A DNA stretch of 53,206 nt from an uncultured Prevotellaceae bacterium (GCA_902770195.1 CACXSA010000015.1:1-53206); one strand, 5' to 3'; numbered from the stretch's first letter, positions 25,827-34,430 are shown. The notes: generated by a model from the sequence alone, not told the origin. Program-made: numbers and translations.

Positions 25827-25834
25827 GAGGGAAG

Positions 25835-26683
25835 ATGGAGTTTAGGACGATTGTTGACATACCCCGACCGGATTTTGAGATACAGCCCTGTGAGGAAATA
25901 CTTTTCGTAGGGTCATGTTTTGCTGACGAGATAGGCGGCAGGTTCCGTGACAATGGTTTTCCTGTCACCGTCAACCCCTATGGGGTGATGTATAATCCTG
26001 CCAGTATTCTGCATACCATAGAACGCTATGAGCATGTTCCTCGTATTGTTTTCCTGACCTTAGGAACCAATCATGTCTATCGTCTGAAGGAGACTGGGGA
26101 GATTGTTGACAATTGTGAGAAACGTCCTCAGCGTCTCTTTCAAGAGGAACAACTTTCCATTGACGATTGTGTAGGATATCTGCAAAATGCCATTGAGGTG
26201 CTTCGTCAACGTAATCCGGAGGTGCAGGTTGTCCTGACTGTCAGCCCCATCCGCTATCGTAAGTATGGCTATCACGGCTCTCAGTTGTCGAAGGCTACCT
26301 TACTGCTTGCCATCGACCAACTCATCCATCATCCATCATCCATCCCCCTTCAGACATCAGACATCATCCATCAGACATCATCCATCCCCCTTCATTATTT
26401 TCCTTCTTATGAAATATTGATGGACGAGCTACGAGACTACCGCTTCTACGCTTCTGACATGCTTCACCCATCAGCACAGGCTGTAGATTATATCTGGGAG
26501 CGTCTGGTAGAGTTCTGTTTTTCATCTGAGGCGAAGCAACTTTTGGAAGAGTGGCGCCCTTTGCAACAAGCGCTGGCCCACAAGCCTTTCCATCCGGAGT
26601 CGCCTGCCTACAAAGAATTTATGGATAAAACTATGTTAAAACTAACTGAGTTACGCAAAAAATACAGTAATTTTGCCTTATAG
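25835..26683 (+). CDS. GSCFA-domain protein (putative acyl- or lipid-modifying hydrolase)
   Basis: The 282-residue protein contains the name-giving motif: LFVGSCFADEIGGRF at about 23-37, followed by NPYGVMYNPASI, FLTLGTNHVY and VVLTVSPIRY. This is the GSCFA family, distantly related to SGNH hydrolases and common in Bacteroidota; the Ser of GSCFA would be the nucleophile, with the late DMLHPS segment providing Asp and His. Physiological substrate unknown. The start 25835 is chosen because the earlier ATG at 25814 lies inside a heptamer array. The coding sequence itself contains a 70-base heptamer array (26323-26392), which encodes an insertion rich in His, Ser, Ile and Pro just before the conserved YFPSYEI motif. 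Confidence 0.85.
   Translation: MEFRTIVDIPRPDFEIQPCEEILFVGSCFADEIGGRFRDNGFPVTVNPYGVMYNPASILHTIERYEHVPRIVFLTLGTNHVYRLKETGEIVDNCEKRPQRLFQEEQLSIDDCVGYLQNAIEVLRQRNPEVQVVLTVSPIRYRKYGYHGSQLSKATLLLAIDQLIHHPSSIPLQTSDIIHQTSSIPLHYFPSYEILMDELRDYRFYASDMLHPSAQAVDYIWERLVEFCFSSEAKQLLEEWRPLQQALAHKPFHPESPAYKEFMDKTMLKLTELRKKYSNFAL
26323..26392. repeat. Mosaic heptamer array inside GSCFA coding sequence, 10 units
   Basis: Ten consecutive 7-base units: CATCCAT three times, CCCCCTT, CAGACAT twice, CATCCAT, CAGACAT, CATCCAT, CCCCCTT. The 7-base register is kept throughout and the frame stays open. Confidence 0.9.
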
Positions 26684-26727
26684 ATAAGGCGAAAGTACTC
26701 ACGATCGACAAAAAAAGAATAAATTCT

Positions 26728-26758
26728 TTTGTTTTGTTCTCGCTTAATCGTACCTTTG
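26728..26758 (+). promoter_or_regulatory. murF-alr promoter
   Basis: TTTG at 26728-26731 and TACCTTTG at 26751-26758, spaced by 19. The -7 ends only four bases before the ATG at 26763, so the transcript should be leaderless or nearly so. The sequence is closely similar to the promoter at 34168-34198. Confidence 0.75.
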
Positions 26759-26762
26759 CACT

Positions 26763-29258
26763 ATGAATTATACCATAGAAAAAATCACGACGCTCATAGG
26801 AGCCCGTCGAATCGGTTCTACCGATGCCAAAATAGGATGGCTGTTGACTGACAGCCGTTCGCTTTGTTTCCCCGAGGAAACTTTGTTTTTCGCCTTGAAG
26901 TCCTCCCGTAATGATGGTCATCGTTATTTGGCTGACCTCTATAGACGAGGTGTCCGTAACTTTGTGGTATCCAAAGTGCCGGACCAGCCGGAAGCAGATG
27001 CCAACTACCTGAAGGTTCCCTCCCCACTGGCAGCCTTGCAACGACTTGCCGAGCGCCATCGTGATGAGTTCGATTGCCCTATCGTGGGCATCACAGGCTC
27101 GAATGGTAAGACGATGGTCAAGGAATGGCTCTACCAAGTGCTCTCTCCTCAGTTCACGGTTACCCGTTCGCCAAGGAGCTATAACTCGCAGATTGGTGTC
27201 CCGTTGAGTGTGTGGCTGTTGAATGAGCAGACGCAGGTAGGTCTTTTTGAAGCCGGCATCAGTGAGCCGGGCGAGATGGATTCCTTACACGACATCATAC
27301 AGCCTACCATCGGATTGCTTACCTCTCTGGGTACAGCTCATCAGGAGAATTTCCGCTCCTTGGAGGAAAAATGCATGGAGAAGCTTCAGCTCTTCAACGG
27401 AGCTAAGGTGTTAGCCTATAATTCTGATGACGACATTATCAGCCGTTGCATACGCCGTAGCGGATATCAAGGTGAGAAGATAGGATGGAGTCGTGAGAAT
27501 ATCTCTGCTCCACTGTATATTTCCAGTGTATCCAGTTCTGCCAGTGAGGCTGGACATACAGACTCAGCTCGCATGACCACCGTATGTTACACTTACAAAG
27601 GAGTGCGTGGTCAATACCAACTGCCTTTCTACGATGAAGCCTCATTGCAGTGCTCCATAGCTTGTGCTGCCATCGCCCTCTATATGGGTGTCTCTCCAGA
27701 CCAGCTAGCCGAACGGATGGCTGTTCTAGAGCCTGTTGCGATGCGTCTGGAAGTAAAGGAAGGACAGCGAGGTTGTACGCTTATCAACGACTCCTACAAC
27801 TCCGATATCAACTCGTTGGGCATAGCCCTCGACTTTATGAGTCGTCGTGTTAATGACTCCTGCAATTTTACGTTGGTCCTCAGCGACATCTTCCAGAGCG
27901 GTATGCCCCCTACGGAACTCTATCGCGAGGTGAGCACCCTCTGTCAGAAACGCAACATCAACAAGCTGATAGGCATCGGTCCCAATATCACTTCCCAGCG
28001 TGCCGTGTTCTCTGTTGATGAAGAGTATTTCTTCGCTACCACCGAGGAATTCCTCCGCAGTGATGTGTTCCGTAACCTGCACGACGAAGTAGTGCTCATC
28101 AAAGGTGCTCGTCCTTTTGGCTTCGACCGTATTACAGAGCGTCTGGAGCAGAAAGTCCATGAGACCATCTTGGAAGTCAACCTAAATGCACTGGTCAACA
28201 ACCTGAACTACTACCGCTCCTTCATGAAACCCGAAACCAAGCTGGTCTGCATGGTGAAGGCCGATGCCTATGGAGCTGGTGCTGTGGAAGTTGCCAAGAC
28301 CTTGCAAGACCATCGTGTCGATTATCTTGCAGTGGCAGTAGCTGATGAGGGTGTGACCCTGCGTCGCAACGGCATCACACAGAATATCATGATTATGAAT
28401 CCTGAGATGACAGCGTTCAAGACCATGTTTGATTACGATTTGGAGCCGGAAGTCTATTCCTTCCGTCTGTTGGATGCACTCATTCAGGCTGCTGAGAAAC
28501 AAGGTATCACGGGGTGGCCTGTGCATATCAAACTTGACACCGGTATGCACCGCCTAGGCTTCGATCCGAAGAAAGATATGGACGAGCTGATTGCCCGTCT
28601 TCAACATCAGAACGCCGTTATCCCACGCTCGGTATTCAGCCATTTCGTGGGTTCTGACAGTGTTGACTTCGACCGCTTCTCTGCAGAGCAGTTCCGCAAG
28701 TTCGACGAGGCCAGTGCCAAACTTCAGGCCGCCTTTAGCCATAAGATACTACGGCATATTTGCAATTCGGCAGCTATCGTGCATTTCCCGGAACGCCATC
28801 TGGATATGTGCCGACTGGGACTCGGACTGTATGGCTACGACCCAATGGGAGGAGACTCAGCCGGTCTCCAGCCTGTCAGTTCCTTGAAGACCACCATTCT
28901 CCAGCTCCGTCATGTGCCTAAGGACGAAACGGTGGGCTACAGCCGTAAGGGTATCTTAAAGCGCGACTCTGTGATTGCCGCTATTCCTATTGGCTATGCT
29001 GACGGACTGTCCCGTCATCTGGGCCGTGGTGCCGGCTATTGTCTGGTGAACGGGCAGAAAGCCCCTTATGTGGGTAATATTTGTATGGATGTTGCCATGA
29101 TAGACGTCACGGACATTCCTTGTAAAGAGGGCGATGTCGTGGAGATTTTCGGCGACCATCTGCCTGTTAATCTGCTCAGCGACGTGCTTGACACCATTCC
29201 CTATGAGGTACTTACTGCGGTGAGTGGTCGTGTGAAGAAAGTGTATTTTCAGGACTAA
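26763..29258 (+). CDS. murF-alr: Fused UDP-MurNAc-tripeptide:D-Ala-D-Ala ligase / alanine racemase
   Basis: The 831-residue fusion joins two peptidoglycan steps. The N-terminal half (about 1-455) is a Mur ligase with the ATP-binding motif GITGSNGKT (from about 109) and the later NDSYNSD and SDIFQSG pieces; it adds D-Ala-D-Ala to the UDP-linked tripeptide. The C-terminal half (about 460-831) is an alanine racemase with the pyridoxal-phosphate lysine Lys499 in MVKADAYGAG, the HIKLDTGMHRLGF stretch, and the GYADGLSRHLG motif. Such fusions are usual in Bacteroidota and couple production of D-Ala with its use. The start is fixed by similarity to the family (MNYTIEKITTLIGARR). Confidence 0.95.
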   Translation: MNYTIEKITTLIGARRIGSTDAKIGWLLTDSRSLCFPEETLFFALKSSRNDGHRYLADLYRRGVRNFVVSKVPDQPEADANYLKVPSPLAALQRLAERHRDEFDCPIVGITGSNGKTMVKEWLYQVLSPQFTVTRSPRSYNSQIGVPLSVWLLNEQTQVGLFEAGISEPGEMDSLHDIIQPTIGLLTSLGTAHQENFRSLEEKCMEKLQLFNGAKVLAYNSDDDIISRCIRRSGYQGEKIGWSRENISAPLYISSVSSSASEAGHTDSARMTTVCYTYKGVRGQYQLPFYDEASLQCSIACAAIALYMGVSPDQLAERMAVLEPVAMRLEVKEGQRGCTLINDSYNSDINSLGIALDFMSRRVNDSCNFTLVLSDIFQSGMPPTELYREVSTLCQKRNINKLIGIGPNITSQRAVFSVDEEYFFATTEEFLRSDVFRNLHDEVVLIKGARPFGFDRITERLEQKVHETILEVNLNALVNNLNYYRSFMKPETKLVCMVKADAYGAGAVEVAKTLQDHRVDYLAVAVADEGVTLRRNGITQNIMIMNPEMTAFKTMFDYDLEPEVYSFRLLDALIQAAEKQGITGWPVHIKLDTGMHRLGFDPKKDMDELIARLQHQNAVIPRSVFSHFVGSDSVDFDRFSAEQFRKFDEASAKLQAAFSHKILRHICNSAAIVHFPERHLDMCRLGLGLYGYDPMGGDSAGLQPVSSLKTTILQLRHVPKDETVGYSRKGILKRDSVIAAIPIGYADGLSRHLGRGAGYCLVNGQKAPYVGNICMDVAMIDVTDIPCKEGDVVEIFGDHLPVNLLSDVLDTIPYEVLTAVSGRVKKVYFQD

Positions 29259-29260
29259 AG

Positions 29261-29292
29261 TTTGGTCAATAACAAAATTATTATTAACTTTG
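29261..29292 (+). promoter_or_regulatory. Promoter of the IIC-kduI-exuT operon
   Basis: TTTG at 29261-29264 and TAACTTTG at 29285-29292, spaced by 20. The predicted start of transcription (about 29297) leaves a leader of about 64 bases to the ATG at 29361. Confidence 0.75.
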
Positions 29293-29360
29293 CAGCCAAA
29301 GTGTTTTTCGATGATACTTTTTACCGCAGACTACACTAAAATACAAATAAAACAAATCTG

Positions 29361-30725
29361 ATGGAACAAGTCTTTAGCTACATTATCAGTTTAGGTGCAT
29401 CAGTCATGATGCCCATCCTGTTTACTATTATCGGCCTGTGCATAGGCATGAAGTTTGGCAAATCGCTCAAGTCGGGCCTCTATGTGGGTGTCGGTTTCGT
29501 GGGACTGGGCATTGTGACGGCCCTGTTGACCAACAACTTCGGCAGTCCGTTGTCAGAGATTTCTCGTCTTTACGACCTCCAGCTCGGCGTGTTCGATATG
29601 GGATGGCCTGCCGCTGCCGCCGTAGCCTATAACACCGCTGTGGGTGCACTCATTATCCCTATCTGTCTGGGTGTCAATTTCCTGTTGCTCATTACGGGTT
29701 GCACACGTACTGTGAACATCGACCTGTGGAACTACTGGCATTTTGCCTTCATCGGTGCCGTAGCCTATTTCGTGATGGGCGAGAGCCTGGCATGGGGCTA
29801 TTTTGCCGCTATCGTCTGTTACATTATTACGCTGGTGATGGCCGACCTGACAGCAGATAAGTTCCAGGGCTACTACGAGGACATGGACGGCATCTCCATT
29901 CCACAGCCTTTCTGCCAGAGCTTTACCGTCTTTGCCATTGGTATTAACTGGCTCCTCGACCGCATTCCAGGCTTCTCCAAGCTGGATATTGACGCCGAGG
30001 GCTTGAAGAAGAAGTTCGGTGTGCTGGGCGAGCCTATCGTGCTGGGTGTTATCGTAGGTGCCTTGATAGGCGCTGTTGCTCAGCTGGACATCAAGAAGGT
30101 GCTCTTCCTGGGTGTCACGATGGGTGCTGTGATGGAGTTGATTCCTCGTATCACCAAGCTGTTCATCGACGGTCTGAAGCCCATTGCTGAGAAGACGCAG
30201 GAGGTGGTTCAGAAGAAGTGGGCCGGCAAGAAAGTATATATCGGTATGTCGCCCGCCTTGGTAATTGGTCATCCTACCACCCTCGTGGCTTCGCTCATTC
30301 TCATTCCGCTGGCCTTGCTGATGGCCGTTGCCCTGCCCGGCAATGAGTTCCTGCCGCTGGCTTCGCTGGCTGGCATGTTCTATGTCTTTGTGATGGTGCT
30401 GCCTTATACCAAGGGTAATGTGGTGAAGACCCTCATCATCGGTATCGTCACCGTGGGCATCGGTCTGTGGTTTGTCACCGACATGGCTCCTGCCTTCACA
30501 CAGGCAGCTCAGACGGTCTATGCCCAGACGCAAGACCCCGCCGCCCACATTCCCGAAGGTTTCCAGGCTGGTGCCCTCGACTTTGCCTCCAGCCTTTTCG
30601 GATGGGTCATCTACAAGTGTGTTGACAGTCTGGCCTATGTGGGTGCCGGCGTCCTCACCCTCATCACTATTGCTATGGTGGTCTGGAACCGTATGCGTAT
30701 TGCTAATGAAGAAAAAAACAAATAA
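29361..30725 (+). CDS. Galactitol-type PTS IIC membrane component without visible partners
   Basis: The 454-residue integral membrane protein resembles EIIC of the galactitol (Gat/Sgc) class: a hydrophobic start, then [34 protein letters not shown], the [10 protein letters not shown] segment, GIPQPF-like [10 protein letters not shown], and [17 protein letters not shown]. Such components normally move a polyol or sugar across the membrane together with IIA and IIB, which carry the phosphate from HPr. No IIA, IIB, HPr or EI lies in the window, and most Bacteroidota lack a complete PTS. The next genes are kduI (10 bases on) and an ExuT-like transporter, so the substrate may be a hexuronate or related acid and the mechanism perhaps not phosphorylating. 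High G+C relative to the accessory blocks. Confidence 0.85.
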   Translation: MEQVFSYIISLGASVMMPILFTIIGLCIGMKFGKSLKSGLYVGVGFVGLGIVTALLTNNFGSPLSEISRLYDLQLGVFDMGWPAAAAVAYNTAVGALIIPICLGVNFLLLITGCTRTVNIDLWNYWHFAFIGAVAYFVMGESLAWGYFAAIVCYIITLVMADLTADKFQGYYEDMDGISIPQPFCQSFTVFAIGINWLLDRIPGFSKLDIDAEGLKKKFGVLGEPIVLGVIVGALIGAVAQLDIKKVLFLGVTMGAVMELIPRITKLFIDGLKPIAEKTQEVVQKKWAGKKVYIGMSPALVIGHPTTLVASLILIPLALLMAVALPGNEFLPLASLAGMFYVFVMVLPYTKGNVVKTLIIGIVTVGIGLWFVTDMAPAFTQAAQTVYAQTQDPAAHIPEGFQAGALDFASSLFGWVIYKCVDSLAYVGAGVLTLITIAMVVWNRMRIANEEKNK

Positions 30726-30735
30726 AATACAAACT

Positions 30736-31743
30736 ATGAAGAAGAAAACTATTCTGGCGATAGCAGGAGCGATAGCTCTCTCGCTTCCCACGGTTCACGC
30801 TCAGGAGGCCGACCGGTTCGTTGGTGCTCAGCACGTGAAGTTCCAGACAGCCTGTCATCCTGAAGATGTAAAGCATTACGACACGAAGCTGCTCCGCGAG
30901 CGCTTTGTGATGGAGAAGGTGATGTCGCCCGACTCCATCCTGCTTACCTATTCTCATTACGACCGTTTCATCTTTGGTGGTGCCATGCCCGTCAACACCA
31001 CGCTGAAGCTCGAGAATTTCTTTGAGCTGGGTTTGGACGTTGACAAAGACATCAAGGAGAAATATTTCATGTATAACCGTGAGCTGGGTGTTGTCAACTG
31101 CGGCACGGGCGACGGTGTGGTGATTGTTGACGGAAAGGAATATGCCCTGTCTCCCAAGGAGGCTCTTTACATTGGTCGCGGACACATTGCCAAGAACAAA
31201 GATGTCAACAAGTCCGTGCAGTTCCGTTCCAAGGATCCTAAGAATCCTGCCAAGTTCTATCTGAACAGTGCCACCGCCCACCAACACTACAAGACCCAGT
31301 GGATAACCCTCGACGGTCGTAAGGGCTCACTGAAGGCCGCCGTATGGGGACCTGTCGGTTCCTTGGAGGAGTGCAACAACCGTACCGTCTATAAGCTCAT
31401 TGTCAACGACGTGCTGGAGGAAGGTCCTTGCCAGTTGCAGTTAGGTCTGACCCAGCTCAACCCCGGTGCTGCCTGGAACACGATGCCCCCTCACACCCAC
31501 GGTCGTCGCATCGAGGCTTACTATTACTTCAACCTGCCTCAGGAGCAGACTATTGCGCACATCATGGGACAGCCCGAAGAGAGCCGCGTGGTATGGTTGC
31601 ACAACGACCAGGCCATCATGTCGCCTGAGTGGTCCATGCACGCAGCTGCCGGTACTTACTACTATACCTTTATCTGGGGTATGGCCGGCGAGAACCTCTA
31701 TTACAACGACAAGGACAATATCCCCGTCATTGACATCCGATAA
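30736..31743 (+). CDS. kduI: 5-keto-4-deoxyuronate isomerase with N-terminal signal peptide
   Basis: KduI converts 5-keto-4-deoxyuronate, a product of pectin or other polyuronate lysis, to 3-deoxy-D-glycero-2,5-hexodiulosonate. The metal-binding motif is complete: HTHGRRIE in [17 protein letters not shown] and the later His in [16 protein letters not shown], with FHH-type surrounding beta strands of the cupin fold. The protein has 335 residues, about 55 more than the E. coli enzyme. The extra N-terminal part starts [23 protein letters not shown], a clean signal peptide, so the protein should be periplasmic. Residues from about 48 match the normal N-terminal region. The nearest later Met is well inside the fold, so a shorter cytoplasmic start is unlikely. 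The upstream frame from 30472 is inside the IIC gene and not translated. Confidence 0.92.
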   Translation: MKKKTILAIAGAIALSLPTVHAQEADRFVGAQHVKFQTACHPEDVKHYDTKLLRERFVMEKVMSPDSILLTYSHYDRFIFGGAMPVNTTLKLENFFELGLDVDKDIKEKYFMYNRELGVVNCGTGDGVVIVDGKEYALSPKEALYIGRGHIAKNKDVNKSVQFRSKDPKNPAKFYLNSATAHQHYKTQWITLDGRKGSLKAAVWGPVGSLEECNNRTVYKLIVNDVLEEGPCQLQLGLTQLNPGAAWNTMPPHTHGRRIEAYYYFNLPQEQTIAHIMGQPEESRVVWLHNDQAIMSPEWSMHAAAGTYYYTFIWGMAGENLYYNDKDNIPVIDIR

Positions 31744-31766
31744 TAACTAAAAAAGATATTAAAACT

Positions 31767-33221
31767 ATGAGTGCAGTACAAACTACCAAAATGTCCAATT
31801 TCCGTTGGGTCATCTGTGCCTTGCTCTTCTTGGCAACCACGGTCAACTACATGGACCGCCAGGTACTCTCACTAACCTGGAAAGACTTTATTGCTCCCGA
31901 GTTCCATTGGAACGACAATGACTATGGTACCATCACCGGATGGTTCTCCATTTTCTATGCCATTGCCAACCTCTTCGCTGGAAAGTTCATCGACTGGATG
32001 GGTACCAAGAAGGGTTATCTCATTGCCATCTTCGTATGGTCAACAGGTGCCGTGTTGCACGCTGGATGCGGATGGGTGGCTATGAACATCGAGGGCTACG
32101 ACTCTATCGAGGCACTGCGTCTGGTTGAGGCCGGTTCTGATGCCGCAGTGGCCATTGCCACCGTGTCGGTATGGCTCTTCCTCTCCTGCCGTATGATTCT
32201 CGCCTTGGGTGAGGCAGGAAACTTCCCCGCAGCCATCAAGGTGACTGCCGAATATTTCCCCAAGAAAGACCGTGCCTTTGCCACCTCTATCTTCAATAGC
32301 GGTGCTTCAGTAGGCGCGCTGGCAGCACCTGCCACCATTCCCCTGTTGGCCCGTGCCTGGGGCTGGGAGATGGCCTTCATCATCATTGGTGCACTGGGCT
32401 ATGTATGGATGGGCCTGTGGATATGGGCTTACGAGAAGCCTGCCAGAAACAAGCGCGTCAACCAGGCAGAGCTCAACTACATTGAGCAGGATGCCGACAT
32501 TTCTGACGTACAGAACAAGCAGGAGGCCAAGGAGGAGAAGACCATTCCTTTCTGGCAGTGCTTCAAGTACAAGCAGACCTGGTCGTTCATCGTGGGTAAG
32601 TTCATGACCGACGGTGTGTGGTGGTTCTTCCTGTTCTGGGCACCCGCCTACTTCTCCGATCAGTACGGCTACACGTCCGACTCAGCTATGGGTATCGCCC
32701 TTATCTTCACGCTCTACGCCATCTGTACCGTGCTCTCTATCGGTGGTGGCTATCTGCCCAAGATATTTGTCGAGAAGTACGGCATGAACCCCTATGCCGG
32801 CCGTATGCGTGCCATGTTCATCTTCGCCCTGTTCCCCGTGCTCGGTCTGTTTGCCCAGCCTCTGGGAGCGTATAGCGCATGGTGGCCCGCCATTCTGATT
32901 GGCCTGCTCGGTGCTGGTCACCAGTCTTGGTCAGCCAACATCTTCTCTACCGTGGGCGACATGTTCCCCAAATCGACCATCGGTACCATCACAGGTATCG
33001 GCTCTATGGCCGGCGGTGTAGGCTCGTTCCTTATCAACAAGGGTTCCGGTATGTTCTTCACCTGGGCCGACGGTCAGGGCTCTGCCTTCCAGATGTTCGG
33101 CTTCGACGGTAAGCCCGCCGCCTACATGGTGGTGTTCTGCATCTGTGCCGTAGCCTACCTCATCGGCTGGTGCATCATGAAGGCGCTCGTACCGAAGTAC
33201 AAGCCTATCGTACTGGAGTAA
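31767..33221 (+). CDS. exuT: MFS hexuronate transporter (ExuT-like)
   Basis: The 484-residue protein has 12 predicted membrane segments and the ExuT/anion:cation symporter pattern: RWVICALLFLATTVNYMDRQVLSL near the N terminus, LALGEAGNFPAAIK in the first half, followed by YFPKKDRAFATSIFNSGASVGALAAP. Family members import D-glucuronate, D-galacturonate or related uronates with protons. It is 23 bases after kduI; together with the kduI signal peptide this fits a route in which the isomerised uronate is made in the periplasm and then imported. A long insertion between the first and second thirds (about 100-135) is common in Bacteroidota members. A terminator follows at 33254-33308. Confidence 0.86.
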   Translation: MSAVQTTKMSNFRWVICALLFLATTVNYMDRQVLSLTWKDFIAPEFHWNDNDYGTITGWFSIFYAIANLFAGKFIDWMGTKKGYLIAIFVWSTGAVLHAGCGWVAMNIEGYDSIEALRLVEAGSDAAVAIATVSVWLFLSCRMILALGEAGNFPAAIKVTAEYFPKKDRAFATSIFNSGASVGALAAPATIPLLARAWGWEMAFIIIGALGYVWMGLWIWAYEKPARNKRVNQAELNYIEQDADISDVQNKQEAKEEKTIPFWQCFKYKQTWSFIVGKFMTDGVWWFFLFWAPAYFSDQYGYTSDSAMGIALIFTLYAICTVLSIGGGYLPKIFVEKYGMNPYAGRMRAMFIFALFPVLGLFAQPLGAYSAWWPAILIGLLGAGHQSWSANIFSTVGDMFPKSTIGTITGIGSMAGGVGSFLINKGSGMFFTWADGQGSAFQMFGFDGKPAAYMVVFCICAVAYLIGWCIMKALVPKYKPIVLE

Positions 33222-33253
33222 TCCGTTTCATAAGATCCAAATAAATCCCCGTT

Positions 33254-33308
33254 CTGTCGGGCTGTATCTATATAATATATATAAGGTGCAGTCCGGCAGA
33301 CTTTTTTT
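33254..33308 (+). terminator. Terminator after exuT
   Basis: An 11-base stem (33254-33264 with 33289-33299, two G-U pairs) encloses a 24-base AT-rich loop and is followed by seven T residues at 33302-33308. Confidence 0.8.
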
Positions 33309-33325
33309 GCCGAAGTTCCTCTCGC
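33306..33325 (+). repeat. Dispersed 20-base repeat, copy 1
   Basis: Identical to 34122-34141. The adjoining 12-base word at 33325-33336 is also repeated, at 34079-34090, but on the other side of the 20-base word. Confidence 0.85.
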
Positions 33326-33445
33326 TTTTTCGCGCCTTGGGCCTTGGGGCTGGGCGCAACGCGACGGGCAGCCATGCTGCTGCTTGTGATGATGCTCACT
33401 AGCACGGTGGTGTGAAGCAGTGAGAAAAACGATGAAGAATGAAGA

Positions 33446-33491
33446 TTTCGGCCGAAAGATTTGGACGGTAAGGAAAAAACTTCTAACTTTG
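33446..33491 (+). promoter_or_regulatory. Promoter with 12-base palindrome
   Basis: A perfect palindrome (33446-33457, TTTCGGCCGAAA) lies two bases before a TTTG (33460-33463), followed 20 bases later by TAACTTTG (33484-33491). The palindrome is a candidate operator for the small gene pair downstream. Confidence 0.6.
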
Positions 33492-33512
33492 CACGCAGAA
33501 ATTGTTTTCATC

Positions 33513-33656
33513 ATGAGTAATACAAGGTCTATCACCATCAAGAATCCTTCCCGAAAACTGGAGGAGCGCATCCGCAAAATAGGCGTTCAGAAGTATTTGT
33601 GGATTGAGCAACTGTGCTCAGACGAAACCAAGCCTACAAAAACCATTCACGTCTGA
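33513..33656 (+). CDS. Small basic protein, first of a coupled pair
   Basis: A 47-residue protein (MSNTRSITIKNPSRKLEERI...), rich in Lys, Arg and Ile. An earlier in-frame Met at 33420 would include the promoter at 33484-33491, so the start at 33513 is preferred. The stop overlaps the start of the following gene (TGATG, 33654-33658), which suggests coupled translation. It resembles the small partner of a toxin-antitoxin pair in size, charge and order. I do not recognise the family. Confidence 0.55.
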   Translation: MSNTRSITIKNPSRKLEERIRKIGVQKYLWIEQLCSDETKPTKTIHV

Positions 33657-34019
33657 TGACAGAAGTCTATTCCCTCCACTCAGAGCAGGGCGACGAGTAT
33701 AAGCTACAGTTCACGACCGAGCGTAGCGGCATGATTGCTGATGACATATTGGATCAGCTAAATGCACAAGGCATTGAGGTCGTTGAAATTGGTCTGGCTC
33801 GCGTCAAAGGACATAACGTCACCAGTCATAAAGTGCTACACCAGATAGAAGAATGTATTGCCGACCTTATGCGGCGCATGCCAAACGTGATGTTGAGCTA
33901 CTTTTGCGACTTCATCCATCTTGTACCAAGCCCGAAGAAGCGTGAACTGCAGGGGCGGGTACCTGTTCCGCGATGAGATGTCATTGGACAGAATGAGATT
34001 AATCAAAAATAAACAATAA
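33656..34019 (+). pseudogene. Second gene of the small pair, probably frameshifted near 33952-33959
   Basis: The frame from the ATG at 33656 reads MTEVYSLHSEQGDEYKLQFT... and runs to a stop at 33974-33976 (106 residues), ending in an abrupt basic tail (QGRVPVPR). Just before that tail lies a G-rich run, GGGGCGGG at 33952-33959. Skipping one G there joins the sequence to another frame that stays open to the stop at 34017-34019 and reads YLFRDEMSLDRMRLIKNKQ, a more natural amphipathic C terminus. The gene may thus be broken by a one-base insertion, or the run may be a sequencing error, or both readings could be used. The body looks like a small alpha+beta protein of unknown family, translationally coupled to the 47-residue gene. 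Confidence 0.5.
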
Positions 34020-34121
34020 CGAGACATGAGAAAGATTGAGATGAAAAGGATTTCAAAAAACAAAATGGAAAAGAAAGACTTTTTCGCGCCGTTGGCCTCG
34101 GGGGCTTTACGTCCTTTTGGC

Positions 34122-34141
34122 TTTGCCGAAGTTCCTCTCGC
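34122..34141 (+). repeat. Dispersed 20-base repeat, copy 2
   Basis: Identical to 33306-33325, immediately upstream of the promoter cassette of the 51-residue gene. Confidence 0.85.
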
Positions 34142-34167
34142 CCGAGAATAAAAAGAATCCCTTTTCT

Positions 34168-34198
34168 TTTGTATTTCGCTCGCTTATTCGTAACTTTG
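34168..34198 (+). promoter_or_regulatory. Promoter of the 51-residue protein gene
   Basis: TTTG at 34168-34171 and TAACTTTG at 34191-34198, spaced by 19. Across 34164-34200 it matches the murF-alr promoter region (26724-26760) at 31 of 37 positions, including the spacer. Confidence 0.75.
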
Positions 34199-34230
34199 CA
34201 GGCGGAATCTAACATAAATACGTATTTATC

Positions 34231-34386
34231 ATGGCAAGACCAATCAAGGAAACACCAATCCTCTACGGTGAGGACGCACGACGCTTCGAGGCACGTATGA
34301 AGGAGCGCCGTCGCATATCGGCTGAAGAAAGAGCCAGAATTAATGCAGCTTACGAGGCTGTGAAGAGCGTCTGTGACTTTATGTAA
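34231..34386 (+). CDS. Small charged protein of unknown function
   Basis: A 51-residue protein, MARPIKETPILYGEDARRFEARMKE followed by a region rich in Arg and Glu, and ending in VCDFM. It has a good promoter 32 bases upstream. Similar small proteins that start MARPIKETP are frequent in Bacteroidota and are often paired with a second gene. Here the following ORF (34389-34430) is only 13 codons long and overlaps a region with no further open frame, so a partner has probably been lost. I treat an antitoxin-like role as possible but unproven. Confidence 0.6.
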   Translation: MARPIKETPILYGEDARRFEARMKERRRISAEERARINAAYEAVKSVCDFM

Positions 34387-34388
34387 AT

Positions 34389-34430
34389 ATGAGTTTCGAC
34401 GAGTTCAGACATATCGTAAGGAGAAGTTAG
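34389..34430 (+). pseudogene. Possible remnant of a partner gene
   Basis: Thirteen codons (MSFDEFRHIVRRS) begin two bases after the previous stop and then stop. This could be the start of a truncated partner of the 51-residue protein, or chance. Low confidence. Confidence 0.2.

Noticed and set aside
30472-30735. Upstream extension of the kduI frame
   Set aside because: It lies within the IIC gene, and the ATG at 30736 gives a signal peptide plus the complete KduI.
29553-30791. Minus-strand open frame of 412 codons opposite the PTS IIC gene
   Set aside because: Antisense to a GC-rich membrane protein gene; the His/Gln-rich product is typical of a shadow.
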